64,000 nucleotides of DNA, from NCBI RefSeq assembly GCF_006265175.1, contig NZ_VDCQ01000025.1, positions 1-64,000 of the forward strand, given 5' to 3'. The position numbers and the translations under genes are program-made. The DNA is from Paenibacillus hemerocallicola. Its GTDB lineage: Bacteria; Bacillota; Bacilli; Paenibacillales; NBRC-103111. Numbering within the stretch: the first letter of the stretch is position 1; each line of letters opens with the position of its first letter. The notes under the pieces are model-generated. The model saw only the letters and a list, made by a program, of their open reading frames with translations, was not told the origin of the DNA and ran no database searches. Shown here piece after piece: positions 8,015-15,459 of the stretch.

Positions 8015-8917
8015 ATGACGCTCTATCCGGAAACTAGAAGCCTTGCTTTATCCCACCCCGGGATAACGATTTCCGAACAATTTCCATTCCGGATCGGTAT
8101 TCCCCGGATTCATAGCCATTTTCCTGCCCACCGCCACGAATATTTGGAAATCTCCTTCATTCTGGAAGGGACGGGATATCAGGTTATTAACGGCAAGAGA
8201 CATTCGCTGCTCCCCGGAACGTTTTTCTTCTTGCTGCCGTACCAGGTGCATGAGATCTTTACCGAGTCGGTTCAACCGCTGCGGCTGTACAATTGCATGT
8301 TCGATATGAACTTCCTGTTTCTTTCTTCCGCACTAGTAACGGGGCTGGACCAGCTGCTGTACATGTATGAGGAATTGCCCCCCTCCGTACAACCGGAAGG
8401 AGACGAGCTGGACGTATTCAAGAAGCTGTTTGCCGATATGCTGGCCGAGTTCGAAGGCGATCGCATATGGAGGAACCACTTCCTTCAAATAAAGCTGCTG
8501 GAAGTGCTTATTCGCTTCGACAGACTGAGAAGACAGGAGAAGGTGTCGACCTCTTCGCCCGATCCCGTCGGAACCCGATCGATCTGGTCGATCATCCGCG
8601 ACGTTCACCTGCGCTACCAAGAACCGCTCACCTTATCGGGATTGGCCGAACAATACGGCATGAGCCCCTCCCATCTAAGCGAGGAGTTCAAGAAGCATAC
8701 GGGGGTCAACTTCGTCCACTTTCTGCGGGACGTCCGTATTCGCCATGCCTGCGGCCTCCTGGCTTCCTCCGAGATGAGCGAAATCGACATTGCCGCCGAA
8801 GCCGGATTCGGATCGTTCCGATCGTTCTCGCGCACTTTCCGGGAATTGAAAGAAATGACGCCGGGGAAATACCGCATATGGCACAAAAACAGCCGTTCCC
8901 GTTTCGATTCCGAGTAA
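8015..8917 (+). CDS. AraC-family transcriptional regulator (cupin sensor)
   Basis: The start ATG at 8015 follows GGAGGAG by ten bases; the upstream ATG at 7991 precedes that site. The 300-residue protein has an N-terminal cupin arabinose-binding-like domain (HSHFPAHRHEYLEISFILEG, GTFFFLLPYQVHEIF). The C-terminal double helix-turn-helix reads TLSGLAEQYGMSPSHLSEEFKKHTG and, second, EIDIAAEAGFGSFRSFSRTF ending MTPGKYR. It is divergent from the acetyltransferase/ceramidase-like/GH39 operon across about 260 bases and probably activates that operon when a sugar is bound. Confidence 0.85.
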   Translation: MTLYPETRSLALSHPGITISEQFPFRIGIPRIHSHFPAHRHEYLEISFILEGTGYQVINGKRHSLLPGTFFFLLPYQVHEIFTESVQPLRLYNCMFDMNFLFLSSALVTGLDQLLYMYEELPPSVQPEGDELDVFKKLFADMLAEFEGDRIWRNHFLQIKLLEVLIRFDRLRRQEKVSTSSPDPVGTRSIWSIIRDVHLRYQEPLTLSGLAEQYGMSPSHLSEEFKKHTGVNFVHFLRDVRIRHACGLLASSEMSEIDIAAEAGFGSFRSFSRTFRELKEMTPGKYRIWHKNSRSRFDSE

Positions 8918-9090
8918 TGGTTAAGTAAATGCAATATGCAATAGTGCTTTAGTTCCGCATCAAAACGACCTTTTTGGATCATCTGCCTGCAAAACTGCAT
9001 TTAGATTTGTTCCATCCCAAAAGGAATTGCCCAACCTCGCTTGCAAGGTATTCCCCTTTTTCCAACTTCTGCAACGCGGAACCGGAACTA

Positions 9091-9120
9091 AAAAACACAC
9101 CTTTTCAGGGTGTGTTTTTT
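9091..9120. terminator. Bidirectional rho-independent terminator
   Basis: AAAAACACACC pairs with GGTGTGTTTTTT around a short loop. A-tracts and T-tracts lie on both sides, so it can end both the AraC transcript (plus) and the ABC/sigma operon (minus), whose last gene stops at 9125. Confidence 0.85.
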
Positions 9121-9124
9121 CAAC

Positions 9125-9859
9125 TCAGTCGAACGGCAATCCGTCCATGTTCCGCCCCGTACCGACGAAAGCAAGCTTGCCTTGTTCGAGCAGCAGAAGC
9201 GAGCAATCGGCTCTCGGGTCGATCTGTTCCAGACGATGCGTCGCGATGACGACGGTGCTGTAGGCAGACAGTTTTTCCAGCTCGTGACGGAAATAGGCGG
9301 ACTCCAATACATCCAGCCCTTCGAAAGGCTCATCGAGCACACATAGTCGCGGGGCATGCATGATGGCCTGAAGCAGCCCGATCTTGCGCCGCTCTCCGCC
9401 CGACAAAAGTCTCATGCGTCTGCGCTTAAGCGTGGCGATTCCGCTCTCCGCGATCAGACGCGGAAGTGCCGTTCGGCTCCATCCTAACGGCATCCCTTTG
9501 CGATCCGCTTCGTGACGCAAATATCGTTCGACGGTCATATCGGGATACCCGGCGAACTGCTGGGGCAAATAGCCGGTCATCGCCCTAACGTCGGCATAGT
9601 CGAGGATAACGTTAATTATGCCGTCGTCGGCGCACCTAACGGCTGCAGCGTCCCGGCGCTCGTAGCGGATACTCCCTTCGCAGACGGGTCCGACCGTTGC
9701 CAGCAGGCTAAGCAGGGTGCTCTTGCCCGATCCGGCCTTGCCAACCACATAAGTGATGCCTCTCTCGAACGTATGGGTTATGCATCGAAGCGCCGGTTCT
9801 CCGCCGATCCGGCAGCTCAATCGGTCGCAATAGATTCGGATAGACGCGTCGAGACTCAC
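9125..9859 (-). CDS. ABC transporter ATP-binding protein
   Basis: The start is a GTG at 9859 that overlaps the upstream stop (GTGA) and follows GGAGG by seven bases; the open frame continues upstream only as a shadow. The 244-residue protein carries Walker A (GKAGSGKST), the signature LSGGERRKIG, Walker B with catalytic Glu (LCVLDEPFEGLD) and the switch His (VIATHRLEQ). It resembles single-domain ATPases of ABC-2 exporters. It ends the six-gene operon and probably powers the membrane protein encoded at 9856-10821 or 11450-12154. Confidence 0.85.
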   Translation of the reverse strand: MSLDASIRIYCDRLSCRIGGEPALRCITHTFERGITYVVGKAGSGKSTLLSLLATVGPVCEGSIRYERRDAAAVRCADDGIINVILDYADVRAMTGYLPQQFAGYPDMTVERYLRHEADRKGMPLGWSRTALPRLIAESGIATLKRRRMRLLSGGERRKIGLLQAIMHAPRLCVLDEPFEGLDVLESAYFRHELEKLSAYSTVVIATHRLEQIDPRADCSLLLLEQGKLAFVGTGRNMDGLPFD

Positions 9860-10821
9860 GGAGACGCCTCCTTTCCGTGACGGCAGACGAAATAAGCGGC
9901 CAACAAGCCGGCGGTCATAGCCCAAGCGATATAGCGCGTCGTCTCGTAATAAGGCAAGCCGGGTGTCGCCAGCAAGTACGCCCATTGCAGACGGTCGCCT
10001 CCGGCGAGCTGCGCGGCCCATACCGCGAGAAGCGCCGACGACGACGTCCGTGTCCCCCACCATTGGGACAGGACGAACCCGGCTACCGCGAACAGCAATA
10101 GCGGGGCGGTCCAACCGAGCAGAAACGGGATCAGCGTCAGCCGGATTCCCGTATCCGTCAGCATGAAGGATGCGGCCAAAGCGGCGGCAAATTGGACGCC
10201 CAATACGACGGAGAATCGCGCGATCGTTTGCTGCAGAGGCGAATAATAACCGATGCGCTGCAGTTGCCGCATTCCTTCGTCGATCGGGCGGAATGCGTAC
10301 GCCATAGCGAATATTGCGATCAGCGTTATGCCGTGCAGCCATACCGACAGTCCTCGCGCAGAGTCGTATTCATACTGACCGGCGCCATACCCGGCAGCGA
10401 ATATGGCTGCTGCAGTCGCCAGCCAGCCCCGCGTACCGTATACGCTCCATTGCGAACGGAACAGCACATACGCCCGGCTCCATAACGGCTCCCGCTGCCG
10501 CGCTTTTTCCAACTCGGACCAAACGTCGGGAATCTCGCTCCCCGATGCCGTATCGGCATGACTTGCCTCGACTATCGCCTCGCCCCGGGACGGCGCATCG
10601 CGGTCCGCCATTGAACGTACGCGGGCGATCAGATCCGCAGTTCGTTCCGGTGTCGGCAAAGACGCCGTATAACGGTCGAATTTGCCTCTCCATGCTTTCT
10701 CCAACCGGACCAGCTCGCGCTCCTCCTCGGGTGAAAGCCGTTCTTCGCCATCGGGCGGTTCCGTCGTTTCCGATTCGATTTTCAAATAGTCCGGGCGCTT
10801 TCGTTCGTCATCGATTCCCAT
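9856..10821 (-). CDS. Polytopic membrane protein, possible anti-sigma factor/permease
   Basis: The 321-residue product starts at an ATG that overlaps the end of the sigma gene by 14 bases, behind GGAGGGCGCG. The first 115 or so residues are charged and soluble (EERELVRLEKAWRGKFDRY, TPERTADLIARVR). About six hydrophobic segments follow from residue 130 on. Its position directly after and overlapping an ECF sigma gene, with a cytoplasmic N-terminus and a membrane C-terminus, fits an anti-sigma factor. The six-helix part also resembles an ABC-2 permease partner of the ATPase that follows. No zinc-binding HxxxCxxC motif is visible. The dual assignment is inference. Confidence 0.55.
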   Translation of the reverse strand: MGIDDERKRPDYLKIESETTEPPDGEERLSPEEERELVRLEKAWRGKFDRYTASLPTPERTADLIARVRSMADRDAPSRGEAIVEASHADTASGSEIPDVWSELEKARQREPLWSRAYVLFRSQWSVYGTRGWLATAAAIFAAGYGAGQYEYDSARGLSVWLHGITLIAIFAMAYAFRPIDEGMRQLQRIGYYSPLQQTIARFSVVLGVQFAAALAASFMLTDTGIRLTLIPFLLGWTAPLLLFAVAGFVLSQWWGTRTSSSALLAVWAAQLAGGDRLQWAYLLATPGLPYYETTRYIAWAMTAGLLAAYFVCRHGKEASP

Positions 10822-11440
10822 CCGGCGCGCCCTCCTTTCTTCGATTCGGCATCGGCTCCGATTGCGGCTCCGGCGCCAGGTCCCCGTGACGGTCTGCTTC
10901 CAAGAGTGCTTCCAGCTTCCGCAGCCCGCGGAACAACTGAGTTTTTACTGTGCCTACCGGCAATTCGAGCGTCTCCGCGATTTCCGCATAAGGCATATCC
11001 TGATAAAAGCGCAAATAGAGGACGATCCGGAAAGAAGGAGATAGCCGATTTAACGATTCGACCATCCATTGCCGCTCGATTTGCCGATCGAACAGGTTGA
11101 TCGTCCCTTCCGGCATACCCGAATGCAGCGCTGTGCTATCGTCGGACACCGGCGTTTCCCGGCGGACGGACGCCTTCTTCCAATGATCTTTGCACAAATT
11201 GATCGCGATCTTATACAGCCAAGGCTTGAACCGATCCGGGACGAAGCCGCGCCTTGCTTGCCGCAGCACCGTTACAAACGTATCCTGCACGATATCCTCG
11301 GCAAGCTGCTCGTCGGCGACGGCGCGAGACACGAATCCGGACAAAGCGCGGTTATGCCTGTACATGATCGCGTCCAGCGCGGAATGGCGCCCTTCGGCCA
11401 ACTCCCGCATACACGCCTCGTCTTCCATCGGTTTATTCAC
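10808..11440 (-). CDS. ECF-type RNA polymerase sigma factor
   Basis: The frame gives about 210 residues from a GTG at 11440; an ATG four codons later (11428) is an alternative. Region 2 reads ADEQLAEDIVQDTFVTVLRQ followed by FKPWLYKIAINLCKDHWKK. Region 4 reads LSPSFRIVLYLRFYQDMPYAE then IAETLELPVGTVKTQLFRGL. This is a group 4 (extracytoplasmic function) sigma factor of the SigW/SigX/YlaC kind. It lies inside an ABC transporter operon, so it probably controls that operon's own promoter in response to envelope stress or a toxic compound. Confidence 0.9.
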   Translation of the reverse strand: MNKPMEDEACMRELAEGRHSALDAIMYRHNRALSGFVSRAVADEQLAEDIVQDTFVTVLRQARRGFVPDRFKPWLYKIAINLCKDHWKKASVRRETPVSDDSTALHSGMPEGTINLFDRQIERQWMVESLNRLSPSFRIVLYLRFYQDMPYAEIAETLELPVGTVKTQLFRGLRKLEALLEADRHGDLAPEPQSEPMPNRRKEGAPDGNR

Positions 11441-11449
11441 GCTCCATCC

Positions 11450-12154
11450 CTATTTTCTCCTTAAGACAAGCATAACCGCCGCCGCCCATAGTGTGCAGAA
11501 CGCCGCCATATACCAGAATCGGTTCGCGACCACCCATCCGTCCCAAGGAACCGCGGCGCTGGTACCAGCATGAACGACGGACCGGAACACGCCGGTGAAA
11601 TGAACGACCGCCGGGGCGTATTCGCCCAAGTTGTCGCCCGCTCCGACAGCCGCCGCCCACAAACCGACGGCACCGAGAAGTCCCCCCAACGAATGGTTCG
11701 CCAGTATGGTGCCGACCATCGCGCATGCCCCGACAGTCGCGTGAACAGGCAGAGCGAACATGAATACTTTCCAGACGTTCGAGCCGAACCGCGCATGCAT
11801 ATAGACGGAAACGATCGCCATGACCGCACAGAACAGCAGCATCCCGAAACCGTACCGTTCGGCGATTACGACAATTCGGCGCTGCGGATATGTCCATATT
11901 TGACGCAGCCAGCCGGAATCGGCATCCAGCGACATCGCCCATGATACGGTAACCGCTGCGAGCAGCATGCCCTCCTTCTCATAGACCGAGCTCGCTATAT
12001 CCTGACTATGTTGGCCGCTCTGCACAATCAACCGCGCGGCCGCGAACGTGCATAGGACAACAAGCCAGCTGAACGGCGATTTCAACCATAGCTTCGTCCA
12101 TAACGAGCAACGGTACGCAAACGCGGCTTTGCCGTATGGGGTACGCGGGCTCAT
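11450..12154 (-). CDS. ABC-2 type permease-like membrane protein
   Basis: The start ATG at 12154 overlaps the upstream stop (ATGA). The 234-residue protein begins MSPRTPYGKAAFAYRCSLWT and has about six hydrophobic segments (for example FSWLVVLCTFAAARLIVQ and GLLGAVGLWAAAVGAG). The topology and size fit the membrane subunit of a two-subunit ABC exporter, but no diagnostic motif is present. It is coupled to the large permease/peptidase-like gene upstream and followed within ten bases by the sigma gene. Confidence 0.6.
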   Translation of the reverse strand: MSPRTPYGKAAFAYRCSLWTKLWLKSPFSWLVVLCTFAAARLIVQSGQHSQDIASSVYEKEGMLLAAVTVSWAMSLDADSGWLRQIWTYPQRRIVVIAERYGFGMLLFCAVMAIVSVYMHARFGSNVWKVFMFALPVHATVGACAMVGTILANHSLGGLLGAVGLWAAAVGAGDNLGEYAPAVVHFTGVFRSVVHAGTSAAVPWDGWVVANRFWYMAAFCTLWAAAVMLVLRRK

Positions 12155-14220
12155 GACGCGCCGCCTTTCCCGATCCGCTGCCATGTCTCGACCGGGTCGA
12201 ACGAATTCGGCGGCTCAGCAGACTTGAACGCTTTGTATAGAGTCCCAGCCATCCGCTCCAAATGGTCGCCGCCTTGTCGTTCCTCCTCCGCGATCAACTC
12301 GAGGAGTCGGCTCTGCTTGCCTGCCGGCTGCCTGCCTTGCAGACGAAGATAAAACGATTCGAACCGATCGAACCGCATCACGTAGTCGATATCGAACCGT
12401 TTGCCGTAGCACCAGCTCACGAGCCAATTGACCATATCGGCGAGATCGTCTCCTCCCTCGACGCGGGGAGCATTCACGTCCATATATGCCCAGCGAACAT
12501 CGGAACCGTCGAACAGCCAATCTCCCTCCTGAGACGTGAAAATTGTAGTCCATAACGAAGGAATGTCAGCTTTCTCGCCCAGCCATGATTCAATAAACTT
12601 TTGCCGCTCCAGCGTCCTCCGCACTTCCTCCGTAGTAGCCGCCAGCATATCCGGATGGTCGACGACTCTGACACCTTCTACGTCCTTCTCCGCGATGACG
12701 CCCGCGGCGAGGAACAGTCCGTAACCGCTCGTCCCCTCATATCGGCCGGGCGACGTACGGACAATCGGCATGACCGCGTCCGAATAGGCGCCGTCTTCGA
12801 GAGATACCCTGTATGTAGCCGGAGCGGGCTCAACGTAGATGCCGTTTACCGCGATATGCCCGATCGCCGTGTTGTTGTGGTCGGCCGCCCGAATCAGCTG
12901 CCGTTTGCCTATCAACGGATACCAAGCGACCGATTTCGGGAGGTTGAGCATCGTTTTGCTCGCGAAGCTGTACTTCAATAGCCCTTCTTCGCGGTATTCG
13001 TCAATTTCGCCCTCGTAGACGAACGTCAGTTTCATCGTTTCGCCACGGAGTATCGGCTGTTCTGTCCGAATCGCGACGATATCGCCGTCTCTCGACCACG
13101 TTGCCGGCCGGTCCGTCTCCACCGAGACGACCCGAATCGAACGGTTCAGCGTAAAGTAGACGTCCGATGAAGACTCGGACCGTTGCTGGCGCACCGTAAC
13201 GACTGCGGTCGCAGCTAAGGTGTCCTGCCCAGGAAAGCGGATCGTCAGGTCGTACCGATCCGGAACGAAATCGGTGTCGGGAACCTCATTCTCGTATAAC
13301 TTTTCGTGCGATAGGCCTTGAGTCGAGTAATGGTCTATTTGCTCTCTTTGACCATCGATCCGGCCGGCAAACCCCGCAAAACCGGCCGACAAAACGATAA
13401 CGGAAACGGTTCCCGCAATGAATGTCGCAAGCCGGTACGTTAGCGTTTCACGCGGTCCGTTGCGACTGCGTTCGAACGCAGCTACCCCCAGAACGAACAA
13501 GCCGAGCGATGCGATCGCAAGCGGGAGCTGATGTTGTATGACAGGCTGCAAATGCGGGATTTCCCACACATTGCGAAACGGAAACAATTTGTATCCGGTC
13601 AGGCCGTAAGGCGAGAACCAACGCCATATCGTTTCCAGTGCAGGCGTACCGGTATGCCCTTCGTTCTCGATGAATAGAGGGCACATCCACAGCAGAGGCA
13701 GCAGCAAATAAACAAACCGTCCTCGCAACATAATCGCAACGGTAAAACCGAGACTGATCATGAAAACCATTCCGCAGCCAAGCTGCAGCGAAGTAAACGC
13801 AAGGTGAACCGGCCATTGCCGCAAAGAAGCGCTCCCCGCCGCCGCAAACCAGCCGAGCTGAGCGACGGCGCCGACGAGCGTGAACAGTTGGCCGTACGCT
13901 TGCAGGGCAAGCCATTTGCCGCCGAGCCATGCTCCATTCGACACGTTCCAGGACAGCGACATCGGCTGCATGCCTCCTGCCCGTTCTTTTTCGATCCGAT
14001 GCGCGGCTGTCAGCGAACACATCAGCATGACCGCCATCGACACCGGGTACAGTTGGTTGTAGAATACGTCGCCGCGAAGCCCTCGGCCGTTCGGGTCCGC
14101 CTCGTAACGGATGATCGTGAACAGCCAAAATGCCGCGAACGCGCACAAAAGCACCGGGGCAGCCTTGCCTCTCCATAACAGCGTCCATTCGTGCCGAAAT
14201 ACGGCCATCAGCTTCGCCAT
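12151..14220 (-). CDS. ABC permease with M1-peptidase-like domain lacking the zinc motif
   Basis: The start is placed at the ATG at 14220 behind AAGGGAG; a second in-frame ATG at 14208 is possible. The 689-residue product has ABC-2 permease helices over the first 290 residues (HEWTLLWRGKAAPVLLCAFA, then several hydrophobic segments, and a last helix with TFIAGTVSVIVLSAGFAGF). A large outside domain follows with the beta-rich start of M1 aminopeptidases (YDLTIRFPGQDTLAATAVVT; LTFVYEGEIDEY). Families with this architecture normally carry HEXXH in the domain; I find none, so it is probably catalytically dead. It follows and overlaps the ATPase gene at 14208. Confidence 0.65.
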   Translation of the reverse strand: MAKLMAVFRHEWTLLWRGKAAPVLLCAFAAFWLFTIIRYEADPNGRGLRGDVFYNQLYPVSMAVMLMCSLTAAHRIEKERAGGMQPMSLSWNVSNGAWLGGKWLALQAYGQLFTLVGAVAQLGWFAAAGSASLRQWPVHLAFTSLQLGCGMVFMISLGFTVAIMLRGRFVYLLLPLLWMCPLFIENEGHTGTPALETIWRWFSPYGLTGYKLFPFRNVWEIPHLQPVIQHQLPLAIASLGLFVLGVAAFERSRNGPRETLTYRLATFIAGTVSVIVLSAGFAGFAGRIDGQREQIDHYSTQGLSHEKLYENEVPDTDFVPDRYDLTIRFPGQDTLAATAVVTVRQQRSESSSDVYFTLNRSIRVVSVETDRPATWSRDGDIVAIRTEQPILRGETMKLTFVYEGEIDEYREEGLLKYSFASKTMLNLPKSVAWYPLIGKRQLIRAADHNNTAIGHIAVNGIYVEPAPATYRVSLEDGAYSDAVMPIVRTSPGRYEGTSGYGLFLAAGVIAEKDVEGVRVVDHPDMLAATTEEVRRTLERQKFIESWLGEKADIPSLWTTIFTSQEGDWLFDGSDVRWAYMDVNAPRVEGGDDLADMVNWLVSWCYGKRFDIDYVMRFDRFESFYLRLQGRQPAGKQSRLLELIAEEERQGGDHLERMAGTLYKAFKSAEPPNSFDPVETWQRIGKGGAS

Positions 14221-15089
14221 CCGTCTGCGGCTCCCTTCAAAGCGGCCACATAGCCGTCCTCTACTGTCGGCTCTGCCGGCGCAGCATCCGGAAACGGCCG
14301 CTCGGCGGCGATGAACCGGAGCGTTATCGCGTTCCCTTCCCTCCGGCTTCCGACGACTAGCCGCTCGGCGAACCATCGATCCGCCTCGGACGCCGGCAGG
14401 CGAGCTTCCCACACATGGCCATCCGCGAGCCTCGCCAGCTCCCGCAGTTCGCCCTGGAAGCGCAGCCGCCCTTCGTGAAGCACCGTGACACTGTCGCAGC
14501 TCGTCTCGATGTCGCCGACGATATGGGTCGATAATAGAACGACGCGAGTTTCCCCCCAACGGCGAAGCAAATTGCGGAAGCGAATGCGTTCCGCCGGATC
14601 GAGGCCGGCCGTAGGCTCGTCCAGAACGACCAATTTGGGGTCGCCGAGCAGCGCCTGCGCGATAGCGAGCCGCTGCTTCATCCCGCCGGAATACGTCTTG
14701 ATTTTGCTGTTCGCCTTGTCGTTCAAATTCACTTCCGCAAGCGCCTTTTCCACCTCCTGCGAGCGTACCCCTCTGTCACCGATCCCTTTCATAGAGGCGG
14801 CATAATGCAGCAGCTCGGCGCCGGTCAACTGGCTTGGCAGGCGTATTTGCTGCGGCACGTAGCCGAGAAGTTGGCGAATGCCGCCCCCTTGCGTAATCGG
14901 ATCCAATCCGAATATGGACATCTTGCCCGAATCCGGCACGGTCAAGGTGGCCAATATGCTCATCAGCGTCGACTTTCCCGCGCCATTCGGTCCGAGCAGC
15001 CCGTGCAGACCGGGTGCCAGCGACAGATCGACACGGTCCAAAGCACAGTGTCCGCGGTATCGTTTGGTCAATCGTTCCAACCGAATCAT
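14208..15089 (-). CDS. ABC transporter ATP-binding protein, first gene of operon
   Basis: The start at 15089 follows AGGAGG by ten bases. The 293-residue protein begins MIRLERLTKRYRGHCALDRV and has Walker A (GPNGAGKST), the Q-loop region YVPQQ, the signature YSGGMKQRLAIAQ, Walker B (LVVLDEPTAGLD) and the His switch (LLSTHIV). A C-terminal extension of about 80 residues follows, as in exporters of the CcmA/NatA type (daunorubicin or bacitracin exporter group). It leads a six-gene run with overlaps or short gaps down to 9125. Confidence 0.85.
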   Translation of the reverse strand: MIRLERLTKRYRGHCALDRVDLSLAPGLHGLLGPNGAGKSTLMSILATLTVPDSGKMSIFGLDPITQGGGIRQLLGYVPQQIRLPSQLTGAELLHYAASMKGIGDRGVRSQEVEKALAEVNLNDKANSKIKTYSGGMKQRLAIAQALLGDPKLVVLDEPTAGLDPAERIRFRNLLRRWGETRVVLLSTHIVGDIETSCDSVTVLHEGRLRFQGELRELARLADGHVWEARLPASEADRWFAERLVVGSRREGNAITLRFIAAERPFPDAAPAEPTVEDGYVAALKGAADGWRS

Positions 15090-15459
15090 GACTGCATATC
15101 CTCCTGTCATTTCGTCTTCGATCCTAACACGAAACAGGGGGCACTAAAAGTTTCATGTCGATTCGATATTTTTATCCAAGATGGGAAGCATGATAAAAGC
15201 AAGAAACTGACTTTCAGCTCATGCACGAAGAAAGGCTGCCGAGCGATTCGAGTCGGCAGCCTTCTTCATGATCTTGAATTTTTCTCAAAGCATAGCAAAT
15301 AGACTTCGCCTAATTGGATTGCCGTTCGCTCGCCTTCTCGGGAGTGCTGCCAATTCGCCACTCGTATAAACGCTCCCATCGTTTGCGTGCCGGTTCGGCG
15401 GCGGCTCCGATTGCCCATCGTCCGAAATGCAATTTATAGCCTGCGGATAAAAAGCAAGA
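15090..15459. other. Intergenic region between ABC operon and glycosidase gene
   Basis: It holds the promoter side of the ABC/sigma operon (near 15090-15190) and a terminator at 15232-15263. The 190 bases after the terminator contain short protein-like frames (for example FGRWAIGAAAEPARKRWERL on the minus strand, ending near 15316) without a start or ribosome binding site. I could not identify a gene. Confidence 0.4.
15232..15263. terminator. Rho-independent terminator hairpin
   Basis: AAGGCTGCCGA (15232-15242) pairs perfectly with TCGGCAGCCTT (15253-15263) around a ten-base loop. It lies between the end of the glycosidase gene (minus) and the start of the ABC operon (minus), so it most likely ends the glycosidase transcript. 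The T-run is short. Confidence 0.7.

Noticed and set aside
9860-10342. Long N-terminal extension of the ABC ATPase frame
   Set aside because: The extension is Arg-rich, overlaps the membrane protein gene, and a GTG with GGAGG at 9859 gives the normal family start.
14221-14559. N-terminal extension of the large permease frame
   Set aside because: It lies antiparallel in frame usage to the ATPase gene and is Arg/Gly-rich; hydrophobic permease sequence starts at the ATG at 14220.
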